A stretch of 12,778 nucleotides of DNA, taken from assembly GCF_958453765.1 (NCBI RefSeq), contig NZ_CAUDZA010000037.1:1-12778 (forward strand), given 5' to 3'. Position 1 is the stretch's first letter. Every line of letters starts with the position of its first letter. The translations under genes and the position numbers were made by a program. The notes under the pieces were generated by a model. That model saw nothing but the letters and a program-made list of their open reading frames with translations. It did no database searches and was not told the origin of the DNA. This document shows, piece after piece, positions 1-5,034 of the stretch. Origin of the DNA: Phascolarctobacterium_A succinatutens_B (lineage in GTDB: Bacteria; Bacillota; Negativicutes; Acidaminococcales; Acidaminococcaceae).

Positions 1-44
1 TTTTTAAGCATTAGATGCCACTTCCCGATGTCGTATCGGGTCTA

Positions 45-89
45 CTCCTAAGCGGTAGGTCGCCAGTTCGATTCTGGCCGGGATCACCA
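45..89 (+). pseudogene. 3' half of a tRNA-Arg(CCU) gene, 5' half missing
   Basis: Seen: a T-arm with stem GCCAG (62-66), loop TTCGATT (67-73) and stem CTGGC (74-78), then a seven-base acceptor strand CGGGATC (79-85), discriminator A (86) and encoded CCA (87-89). Upstream, CTCCTAA (45-51) is a proper anticodon loop with T33 and anticodon CCT, followed by a 3' anticodon stem GCGGT (52-56) and a five-base variable loop (57-61). A functional gene needs a 5' acceptor GATCCCG, a D-arm and a 5' anticodon stem ACCGC. None is present: bases 24-40 instead form an unrelated 6-bp hairpin (CCCGAT/ATCGGG). The break from tRNA to non-tRNA sequence falls at the anticodon loop. Inference: this is a recombination scar, for example the attachment site of an integrated element lying to the left. 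It is unlikely to make a working tRNA. Confidence 0.6.
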
Positions 90-129
90 AGAGAATAAGA
101 TTGCCGTACATGCTTACCCGAGAGGAAAA

Positions 130-178
130 GTCGCCAGTTCGATTTCACCCTTGCGGGTACGTGTGGCCGGAATCACCA
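130..178 (+). pseudogene. interrupted second copy of the tRNA 3' end
   Basis: Bases 130-144 repeat exactly the 15 bases at 59-73 (end of variable loop, T-stem, T-loop). Bases 164-178 repeat 75-89 with one change (G to A at 171). Between the two blocks, the single base at 74 is replaced by 19 bases (145-163) that carry a small hairpin (ACCC-TTGC-GGGT). The copy therefore keeps the CCA end but has a broken T-arm and no anticodon. It is tRNA debris, not a gene. A second integration scar or a tandem-duplication remnant would both explain it. Confidence 0.55.
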
Positions 179-183
179 AGAAG

Positions 184-221
184 AAAAAGCTGTTTCCATG
201 TTTGAGTGGAAACAGCTTTTT
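184..221. terminator. bidirectional intrinsic terminator
   Basis: A perfect 15-bp inverted repeat (184-198 with 207-221) encloses an 8-base loop. It has an A-tract on its left and a T-tract on its right, so it works in both directions. On the plus strand it closes whatever transcript covers the tRNA fragments. On the minus strand it lies 36 bases past the thioesterase stop codon and closes that gene. Confidence 0.85.
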
Positions 222-256
222 AACTTTCAGTATTCTATTTTTTTGCCTTGTTGACC

Positions 257-640
257 TTATCTATTCAACTTCGCCATAAACTTTTCATTATCAATAATAA
301 AACGCTCATGTGTACCCTTACCGATAACGCCCTTGCTGTCAGCAGCACTCACCTCAAAGGTCAGCTTGCGTCCGTCAACCGCAGTCAGCTTAGCGGTAGC
401 GGTAACACTGTCGCCCATAGCGGTAGCGCGGTCATGCGTAATATTCAGGCTGATGCCTACAGTTCCGCTGCCCTCCTCCAGATGAGCATTGACTGCGGCG
501 CAGGCAGCTTCCTCCATCAGTGCGCACATAGCGGGAGTGGCAAAAACAGCCAAAGAGCCGCTTTTCATAGTAGCGGCAATATTAGCCTCGGTTACGGTTA
601 CGTTAGCGGTGCCGGTAAGTCCGGTATGTAAATTTGTCAT
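257..640 (-). CDS. FlK-like hotdog thioesterase
   Basis: A 127-residue hotdog-fold acyl-CoA thioesterase resembling fluoroacetyl-CoA thioesterase FlK of Streptomyces cattleya. Seen: the three catalytic residues of FlK (Thr42, Glu50, His76) have counterparts Thr35, Glu43 and His69 with identical spacing (8 and 26 residues). They sit in ATPAMCALMEEAA and NITHDRAT, and a GTHER motif follows near residue 109, as in FlK. There is no signal peptide, so the protein is cytosolic. Family knowledge: such enzymes hydrolyse small acyl-CoA thioesters and usually act as dimers; real substrates of most homologues are unknown. The start at 640 is supported by an AGAGGG ribosome site about 9 bases upstream. 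The gene is alone on the minus strand, divergent from the DUF190 gene, with a good promoter (680-708) and a terminator (184-221). The family call is firm; activity on fluoroacetyl-CoA is not implied. Confidence 0.87.
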   Translation of the reverse strand: MTNLHTGLTGTANVTVTEANIAATMKSGSLAVFATPAMCALMEEAACAAVNAHLEEGSGTVGISLNITHDRATAMGDSVTATAKLTAVDGRKLTFEVSAADSKGVIGKGTHERFIIDNEKFMAKLNR

Positions 641-679
641 GCTTAAAACCCTCTTTCAATAATCAAATCATACGCTTAT

Positions 680-708
680 ATCATAAAGTATTATCGTTCT
701 GCTGACAA
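680..708 (-). promoter_or_regulatory. sigma-A-type promoter of the thioesterase gene
   Basis: Read on the minus strand: -35 TTGTCA (708-703), 17-base spacer, -10 TATGAT (685-680). Both boxes are one base from consensus, and the spacing is ideal. Transcription would start near 673, leaving a leader of about 30 bases before the start codon at 640. Confidence 0.7.
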
Positions 709-737
709 GTCCTAAATGCAAGGATAAGAATTTTTTG

Positions 738-752
738 CCTGCATATTGCAGG
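738..752. promoter_or_regulatory. palindrome overlapping the DUF190 promoter
   Basis: CCTGCA-TAT-TGCAGG is a perfect 6-bp inverted repeat with a 3-base centre. Its right arm overlaps the -35 element of the SigH-type promoter at 750-774, so a protein bound here could block or help RNA polymerase. No protein is identified. It could also be a chance hairpin; no T-run follows it on the plus strand. Confidence 0.35.
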
Positions 753-774
753 AATTGTTTGTCAAGCGCCGAAT
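748..774 (+). promoter_or_regulatory. SigH-type promoter of the DUF190 operon
   Basis: GCAGGAATT (748-756) and GAAT (771-774) match the Bacillus SigH pattern (AGGAWWW, then RnnGAAT). The 23-base offset between the two blocks equals that of the B. subtilis spoVG promoter as I recall it. The same two blocks at the same 23-base offset recur at 3112-3138. An overlapping sigma-A alternative also exists: TTGTCA (759-764), 18 bases, TATAAA (783-788). Transcription would start in the 780s, about 25 bases before the GGAGGTG ribosome site. Confidence 0.55.
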
Positions 775-820
775 TATAATAATATAAACGAATTGAAATG
801 ATGGCTGGAGGTGTAGAACC

Positions 821-1246
821 ATGGCTTTAGAATTTAACAAAACCTCGTATTTAAAGATTTATACAGGCGAGGATATTCTCTTTGAGGATATCCCGCTTTA
901 TAAAGCAATTTTGCGTGAAGCGCGCTCTTTGGGCCTTGCCGGCGGTACTGTTATCAAGGGTATCGAAGGCTATGCCAGCAAGGTGCGTGGTGTAGGACGT
1001 GCTGTCAGCACATTTATTAGCGGCAATGCCAATTTCCCGGTTATTGTGGAGCTGGTAGATAAAAAGGAAAACCTCGAAAAGATTCTGCCGTTTCTGGAAA
1101 AGAATGCAACCCATGCCTTAGTGGTGATGGGTGAGGCTGATTATCTGGTAACCGATTTTATGCGTAAGGCAGAGAGCTATAAGGATATCAACAACGGCTC
1201 GCCGCAGCCGAGCTACCTGCGCAAGCAGCAGGAACAACAGCAATAA
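821..1246 (+). CDS. DUF190 (PII-like) protein
   Basis: A 141-residue cytosolic protein of the DUF190/COG1993 family, small proteins with a ferredoxin-like fold related to PII signalling proteins. Seen: the N-terminal strand and loop (residues 8-22, SYLKIYTGEDILFED), the helix feeding into LGLAGGTVIKGIEGYA (37-52), and a second strand pair (FPVIVELVD near 72-80) followed by a helix, the usual DUF190 order. The last ~20 residues are a polar glutamine-rich tail beyond the usual domain. Family knowledge: the function is unknown; many members sit beside crcB fluoride channels, but no crcB is visible here. The start is fixed by GGAGGTG seven bases upstream. It is first in a plus-strand row with the FAD dehydrogenase and a small membrane protein; a hairpin with T-run follows it directly. 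A nucleotide or metabolite sensor role is inference from the fold only. Confidence 0.85.
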   Translation: MALEFNKTSYLKIYTGEDILFEDIPLYKAILREARSLGLAGGTVIKGIEGYASKVRGVGRAVSTFISGNANFPVIVELVDKKENLEKILPFLEKNATHALVVMGEADYLVTDFMRKAESYKDINNGSPQPSYLRKQQEQQQ

Positions 1247-1252
1247 GCTGAT

Positions 1253-1287
1253 AAACCGCAGTTAAAAATTGAGGCTGCGGTTTTTTT
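1253..1287 (+). terminator. intrinsic terminator or attenuator between DUF190 and FAD dehydrogenase
   Basis: A 9-bp stem (AAACCGCAG 1253-1261 with CTGCGGTTT 1275-1283), a 13-base loop and a run of seven T (1281-1287) form a textbook terminator 7 bases after the DUF190 stop codon. Only 26 bases separate it from the next start codon, too few for a separate promoter. It may therefore be a partial terminator that lowers expression of the downstream genes. Confidence 0.75.
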
Positions 1288-1313
1288 ATGGGAGATGACG
1301 AGGAGGAGAATTT

Positions 1314-2699
1314 ATGTATGATGTAGCCATTATCGGCGGAGGTCCTGCCGCAATTTTTGCCGCCTATGAGTTCGTACTGAAGTATCCGCAATTAAAGGTT
1401 ATTATGCTGGAGGCCGGCAATACGATTGAAAAGCGCTTCTGTCCGCTGGCAGCCAAGAAGGTTGACCACTGCATTAACTGTAATTCCTGCAGCATTATGC
1501 GCGGTTTTGGCGGTGCCGGTGCTTTTTCGGATGGCAAATATAATTTTACGACGGAATTCGGCGGCTGGCTGAACGAATATCTGCCGGAGGAAAAGGTTAT
1601 CGAGCTGATTGATTATGTTGATGAGCTGAATTGCCGTCATGGTGCTCCCGGCGAATATTTTTCTACTAAGAATAGCAAAATAGGCGTGCAGGCGCTTAAA
1701 TACGACTTGCATCTTTTGAACGCCAAGGTACGCCATCTGGGTACGGAAAATAATCTGGTGATTATGGAAAACATCCATAAGTTTTTGGAGGACAAAATCG
1801 AAATCCGCTGCAATACCGCGGTTGAAGAAATTTGCCGTCAGGAGGACGGAACCTTTGTGCTGGAGCTCAACAAGGGCGAGGCGGTGCCGTGCAAGTATCT
1901 TATTGCTGCTCCCGGTCGCGCCGGTGCGGAATGGTACACTGAGCAGTGCGCTAAGATGGGCCTTTATTTTATCAACAATCAGGTGGATATCGGCGTGCGC
2001 GTAGAGGTACCGGCAGAGGTGTTCAAGCATATCACCGACGAGGTGTATGAGGCAAAAATTTTGTACCGCACCTCGCTTTACAATGACGTGGTGCGCACCT
2101 TCTGCATGAATCCCTACGGTTATGTAGTAGCGGAAAATACGGACGGCATTATTACTGTTAACGGCCACAGCTACCGCGACCCCAAGATGCACAGCAAGAA
2201 CACCAACTTTGCGCTTTTGGTAAGCAGCAAGTTTACCGAACCCTTCCATGAGCCGCTGCAGTACGGCAAGCGTATCGCTTCGTTCTCCAACATGCTGGGA
2301 GGCGGCGTGCTGGTGCAGCGCTTCGGCGATCTGGTGAAGGGCAGACGCACGAATGAGAAGCGTATGCTTAAGAGCTTTACCAAACCGACGCTCAGTGCAA
2401 CGCCGGGAGATTTAAGTTTGGTCTTGCCTAAACGCCATCTTGATGATATTATTGAAATGATTTATGCTTTGGATAAGATTGCTCCCGGTATGGCGAATGC
2501 GGATACGCTGCTTTACGGCGTAGAGGTAAAATTCTACAGCGCACGCCTCGAGCTGGACGGTAATCTGGAAACCAAGGTTGCGAATATGTTTGCGGTAGGC
2601 GACGGTGCCGGTATTACACGCGGATTATCGCAGGCGAGTGCCAGCGGTGTCTGGGCGGCGCGCGTCATTGGTGCCCGTGCCTGCGGACAGAAGAATTAA
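1314..2699 (+). CDS. FAD-dependent dehydrogenase, COG2509 type, with four-cysteine cluster
   Basis: A 461-residue cytosolic flavoprotein. Seen: an N-terminal Rossmann motif GGGPAA at 8-13 with Glu33 closing the second strand (binding the FAD ribose); a cysteine cluster Cys43-x9-Cys53-x2-Cys56-x2-Cys59; right after it GFGGAGAFSDGK (64-75), typical of COG2509; and a C-terminal FAD segment MFAVGDGAGITRG followed by a helix (about 424-447). Family knowledge: these proteins resemble bacterial FAD dehydrogenases, but substrate and partner are unknown. Inference: the cysteines could bind an iron-sulfur cluster or take part in dithiol redox chemistry. The start at 1314 has GAGGAGG about 7 bases upstream. 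The stop codon sits next to the ribosome site of the following membrane-protein gene, so the two are probably co-translated. No promoter is visible directly upstream. Confidence 0.85.
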   Translation: MYDVAIIGGGPAAIFAAYEFVLKYPQLKVIMLEAGNTIEKRFCPLAAKKVDHCINCNSCSIMRGFGGAGAFSDGKYNFTTEFGGWLNEYLPEEKVIELIDYVDELNCRHGAPGEYFSTKNSKIGVQALKYDLHLLNAKVRHLGTENNLVIMENIHKFLEDKIEIRCNTAVEEICRQEDGTFVLELNKGEAVPCKYLIAAPGRAGAEWYTEQCAKMGLYFINNQVDIGVRVEVPAEVFKHITDEVYEAKILYRTSLYNDVVRTFCMNPYGYVVAENTDGIITVNGHSYRDPKMHSKNTNFALLVSSKFTEPFHEPLQYGKRIASFSNMLGGGVLVQRFGDLVKGRRTNEKRMLKSFTKPTLSATPGDLSLVLPKRHLDDIIEMIYALDKIAPGMANADTLLYGVEVKFYSARLELDGNLETKVANMFAVGDGAGITRGLSQASASGVWAARVIGARACGQKN

Positions 2700-2716
2700 G
2701 GAAGGTGCTTTTTTAG

Positions 2717-3106
2717 ATGAATTTTGAGTTTTTTGCGTTTCTGGTATTTATGTCTTTCGTTTCCTTTGCGGTAGCCTTTTTGGCTTATGGTATGGTAGTG
2801 CGCTTTATGGGTAAGGACGGCTTCCTCGCCCGCATGGGACAGATTATCCTGGTGCCTGCATGTATCGTTATCTATGACTTTATCACGATGGCTGCACCGC
2901 AGAGCTACCGTTATGTTATCGGCAGTATTCCTCTGGTGCTGATTGCCGGCATTGCGATTTATTTCCGCTTTGTGAAGGGCGAAAACTTTGCCGAGGCTAA
3001 GGAGCAATCTCCTTCCGAGCTGGCAAAGCTGGCTGATGAACCGAAAAAGTTCAGCAAGAAATCTGCCCGCATCCACGAAAAAAGAAAAAATCGCGGTCGC
3101 GAGTAA
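2717..3106 (+). CDS. small three-helix membrane protein of unknown function
   Basis: A 129-residue protein I cannot assign to a family. Seen: three hydrophobic segments (about residues 4-28, 38-60 and 64-85) and then a polar, strongly basic tail of about 44 residues ending in lysine- and arginine-rich sequence. The charge pattern suggests a cytoplasmic C-terminus. There is no cleavable signal peptide and there are no catalytic motifs. A strong AAGGAAGGTG ribosome site overlaps the stop codon of the upstream flavoprotein gene, 9 bases before this ATG. This argues for a shared transcript and possibly for a membrane anchor or partner of that flavoprotein (inference). No strong terminator follows; a weak AT-rich dyad lies near 3149-3171. 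Confidence 0.75.
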   Translation: MNFEFFAFLVFMSFVSFAVAFLAYGMVVRFMGKDGFLARMGQIILVPACIVIYDFITMAAPQSYRYVIGSIPLVLIAGIAIYFRFVKGENFAEAKEQSPSELAKLADEPKKFSKKSARIHEKRKNRGRE

Positions 3107-3111
3107 TTTAA

Positions 3112-3138
3112 GCAGGAATTTTTGCGCTAAGGCAGAAT
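3112..3138 (+). promoter_or_regulatory. SigH-type promoter of the two stress-protein genes
   Basis: GCAGGAATT (3112-3120) and GAATAT (3135-3140) repeat the arrangement seen at 748-774: same first nine bases, same 23-base offset to GAAT. It fits the Bacillus SigH pattern AGGAWWW / GAAT. A start near 3146-3148 would leave a leader of about 80 bases before the stress-protein gene, whose ribosome site is GGAGGTG (3212-3218). Confidence 0.55.
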
Positions 3139-3226
3139 ATATAACGTAAGAAGAAAAAAAGCCTCTTCTTGTAGAAAATATAATAAATAAATTACAACAT
3201 GTGCATTATTATGGAGGTGCGTTGTT

Positions 3227-3664
3227 ATGTTTAAAAAGATTCTTGTTCCTGTAGATGGCAGTGAAGGCTCCTGGAGAGCACTGGATACTGCTGTAGAGCT
3301 TGGCAAAAAGTTTGGCGGCGAACTGCATGTAATCAATGTAATCCAACCATATAATAATGCTGCTTTGCTTGCAGTGCCTCTGGATCATGCAACTGTAAGC
3401 CAGGGCAACAGTGAGCTGGAGAAAATCGGTGACAAGGTTCTCGAAATGGCGCAGGAGCGTCTGAGCACCTACGAAGGCGAAACCAAATTCAGTCTGGAGG
3501 TTGGCCATCCGTCCGAACGCATCATCGCTATGGCTAAAAAGACCGGCGCAGATGCAATCATCATCGGCAGCCGTGGCCTTTCCGGTATTGCTGAATTCTT
3601 CCTTGGCAGCGTAAGCTCTAAGGTTGCTCAATATGCAAATGTACCTGTGCTGATTGTAAAATAA
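3227..3664 (+). CDS. universal stress protein (UspA family), ATP-binding type
   Basis: A 145-residue single-domain universal stress protein, cytosolic and normally a dimer. Seen: the N-terminal strand FKKILVPVDGSEGSWRAL with the conserved Asp10, the alternating strand/helix pattern, and the nucleotide-binding motif Gly114-x2-Gly117-x9-Gly127-Ser128 (GSRG...GS), complete here, so this copy probably binds ATP like Methanocaldococcus MJ0577. It ends in the usual VPVLIVK strand. Length is typical. Family knowledge: these proteins help cells through starvation, stasis or stress; mechanisms are mostly unknown. The start has GGAGGTG about 8 bases upstream. The next gene, a diverged paralogue, starts one base after the stop codon. 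The SigH-type promoter upstream suggests induction at entry into stationary phase (inference). Confidence 0.93.
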   Translation: MFKKILVPVDGSEGSWRALDTAVELGKKFGGELHVINVIQPYNNAALLAVPLDHATVSQGNSELEKIGDKVLEMAQERLSTYEGETKFSLEVGHPSERIIAMAKKTGADAIIIGSRGLSGIAEFFLGSVSSKVAQYANVPVLIVK

Positions 3665-3665
3665 A

Positions 3666-4082
3666 ATGCTGAAACGCATTCTTGTACCTATTGACGGTAC
3701 GGAGCATTCCTGGAGAGCATTGGAATATGCCTGTGAGCTTGTAAGCTATACGCGTGGCTCGCTGGTAATTATGACGGTGGTTTCCGGCAGAATGAAACAG
3801 CATATTGTGGAATTTGGAAGCGACTGCCTGTATGTTCAGATGGGTGATGAAGTGCTTGATGCCGCACATGCGATTCTCAGCGGCAAGAACATTGATTGCA
3901 CCTATTTGCTGGAAAACGACAACGATATTGCCGAAAGCATCCTGCGCGCGGTAGGTGAGCAGGATTGTGACGGTATCGTGCTGGGTAGCAGAGGCATGGG
4001 AGTTTTGGAAGGCTTGTTCCGCAATAGTGTCAGCAGCGTCATAATGGAAAACGCTAATGTGCCTGTGACGATTGTTAAGTAA
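3666..4082 (+). CDS. second universal stress protein, altered nucleotide-binding motif
   Basis: A 138-residue UspA-family paralogue of the preceding gene. Both share the start LKRILVPIDGTEHSWRAL and the final NVPV-IVK strand. In the binding motif Gly107-x2-Gly110 is kept, but the third glycine is replaced: Asn120-Ser121 where the neighbour has Gly-Ser. ATP binding may be weaker, or the fold may use another ligand. It begins one base after the upstream stop codon and has no clear ribosome site of its own, so its translation is probably coupled to the first copy. Equal co-production makes a heterodimer plausible (inference). A strong terminator follows. Confidence 0.9.
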   Translation: MLKRILVPIDGTEHSWRALEYACELVSYTRGSLVIMTVVSGRMKQHIVEFGSDCLYVQMGDEVLDAAHAILSGKNIDCTYLLENDNDIAESILRAVGEQDCDGIVLGSRGMGVLEGLFRNSVSSVIMENANVPVTIVK

Positions 4083-4095
4083 ATATGTAAAAGAT

Positions 4096-4135
4096 AACGA
4101 GTACGCCGGATTCGTCCTGCGCGTACTCGTTTTGT
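4096..4135. terminator. bidirectional terminator between convergent genes
   Basis: A perfect 11-bp stem (AACGAGTACGC 4096-4106 with GCGTACTCGTT 4121-4131) has a 14-base loop, T-rich sequence to the right and A-rich sequence to the left. It lies between the stress-protein stop codon (4082) and the stop codon of the convergent LysR gene (4141-4143), so it serves both. Confidence 0.85.
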
Positions 4136-4140
4136 TATGC

Positions 4141-5034
4141 TTATAATTTGCTTTGACCGATGAAAGCCAGAAACTCCTTGACGTAGCTTGGCAGCAGATA
4201 ATTTTTGCGGTAGATGAGGTAGAGGCTGCGTTCGGAAAAAGCCTGCGGCAGCTCGAAGGCCAGCAAACGCTTTTCCTGCAGGAAGTTGTGCGCTGCCTTT
4301 TCCGAGATAATGGAAATGCCCATACCACCGGCGACAAGGTTTTTGATAGTTTCCTGATCGTTGACGCGGGCAATAATCTGCAGCTCGCTTTCGGCAATGC
4401 CGCTGTTGGCAAGAAAGTTATCCGCCATTTTTTTGCTGCCGCTTCCCTTTTCGCGCAGAATCAGCGGTTCGCGCAAAAGCTCCGGCAGAACGTTTTCCTT
4501 GCGCTGTCTGTACTGCAGAAAATGTTCGTTGACCGGCGTAATGACTACCATGCGGTCTTTGCAGAAGGGCAGGCAGCAGAAGTCGTTGTCCTCGCAGCTC
4601 ATGCCGATGAAGCCAAGGTTAAACAGTCCGTCCTTCAGGCCGTTGATGATACCTTGACTGTCGCTCTGGTGAATGATGAAGTAAATATCCTGATGCAATT
4701 TGCCGAAGTCCGCCAAAAGCTGCGGCAGGATATAAGCTGAGGGGATGGTGGAGGCGCCGAGGTGGATGATGCGCCGGCTTTCGATGGAGCAGGCCTGAAT
4801 CATGCGCTCCTTCAGCTCCAAGATATTCAGCGCGTATTCGTAAAGCTCGCGTCCCTTGGGCGTTATCTGCAGGCTTTTGGTAGTACGCAGAATCAGTTTG
4901 GTGTTAAGCTCGCTTTCCAACTGGTGAATGTGCGTGCTGACGGTGGACTGCGATACGAAGAGCCTGCCTGCAGCCTGCGTGAAGCTTTCCTCCTGCACTA
5001 CGGTGATAAAGCTTTGGAGCTGTTTAAAGTCCAT
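4141..5034 (-). CDS. LysR-family regulator of the selenium locus
   Basis: A 297-residue LysR-type transcription factor. Seen: an N-terminal winged helix-turn-helix (residues about 3-60; recognition region FTQAAGRLFVSQSTVSTHIHQLE at 18-40), a linker helix, and a two-lobed effector-binding domain starting at the IIHLGASTIPSAYILP segment (about 89-104), as in CysB/CysL-type members. Context and sequence fit the LysR subgroup found with selenium metabolism genes. Unusual: the effector domain has four cysteines close together (Cys147, Cys153, Cys154, Cys158), which could sense a thiol, selenide or metal (inference). Its start overlaps the end of the upstream aminotransferase gene by 11 bases, so the two are one transcript with coupled translation. 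As usual for LysR proteins, it likely acts on the divergent yedE-selD operon and on its own operon through the 6212-6359 region. Confidence 0.9.
   Translation of the reverse strand: MDFKQLQSFITVVQEESFTQAAGRLFVSQSTVSTHIHQLESELNTKLILRTTKSLQITPKGRELYEYALNILELKERMIQACSIESRRIIHLGASTIPSAYILPQLLADFGKLHQDIYFIIHQSDSQGIINGLKDGLFNLGFIGMSCEDNDFCCLPFCKDRMVVITPVNEHFLQYRQRKENVLPELLREPLILREKGSGSKKMADNFLANSGIAESELQIIARVNDQETIKNLVAGGMGISIISEKAAHNFLQEKRLLAFELPQAFSERSLYLIYRKNYLLPSYVKEFLAFIGQSKL

Noticed and set aside
1..60. Group I intron ending in the tRNA-Arg anticodon loop, as known in Agrobacterium tRNA-Arg(CCU)
   Set aside because: A group I intron should end with G right before the 3' exon. The bases just before the tRNA-like part show no suitable G, and too little sequence lies upstream to see an intron core. 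An integration scar fits better, but upstream sequence would decide.
641..820. Fluoride riboswitch upstream of the DUF190 gene
   Set aside because: I found none of the conserved pseudoknot blocks of the crcB motif; the leader predicted from the promoter is only about 40 bases.
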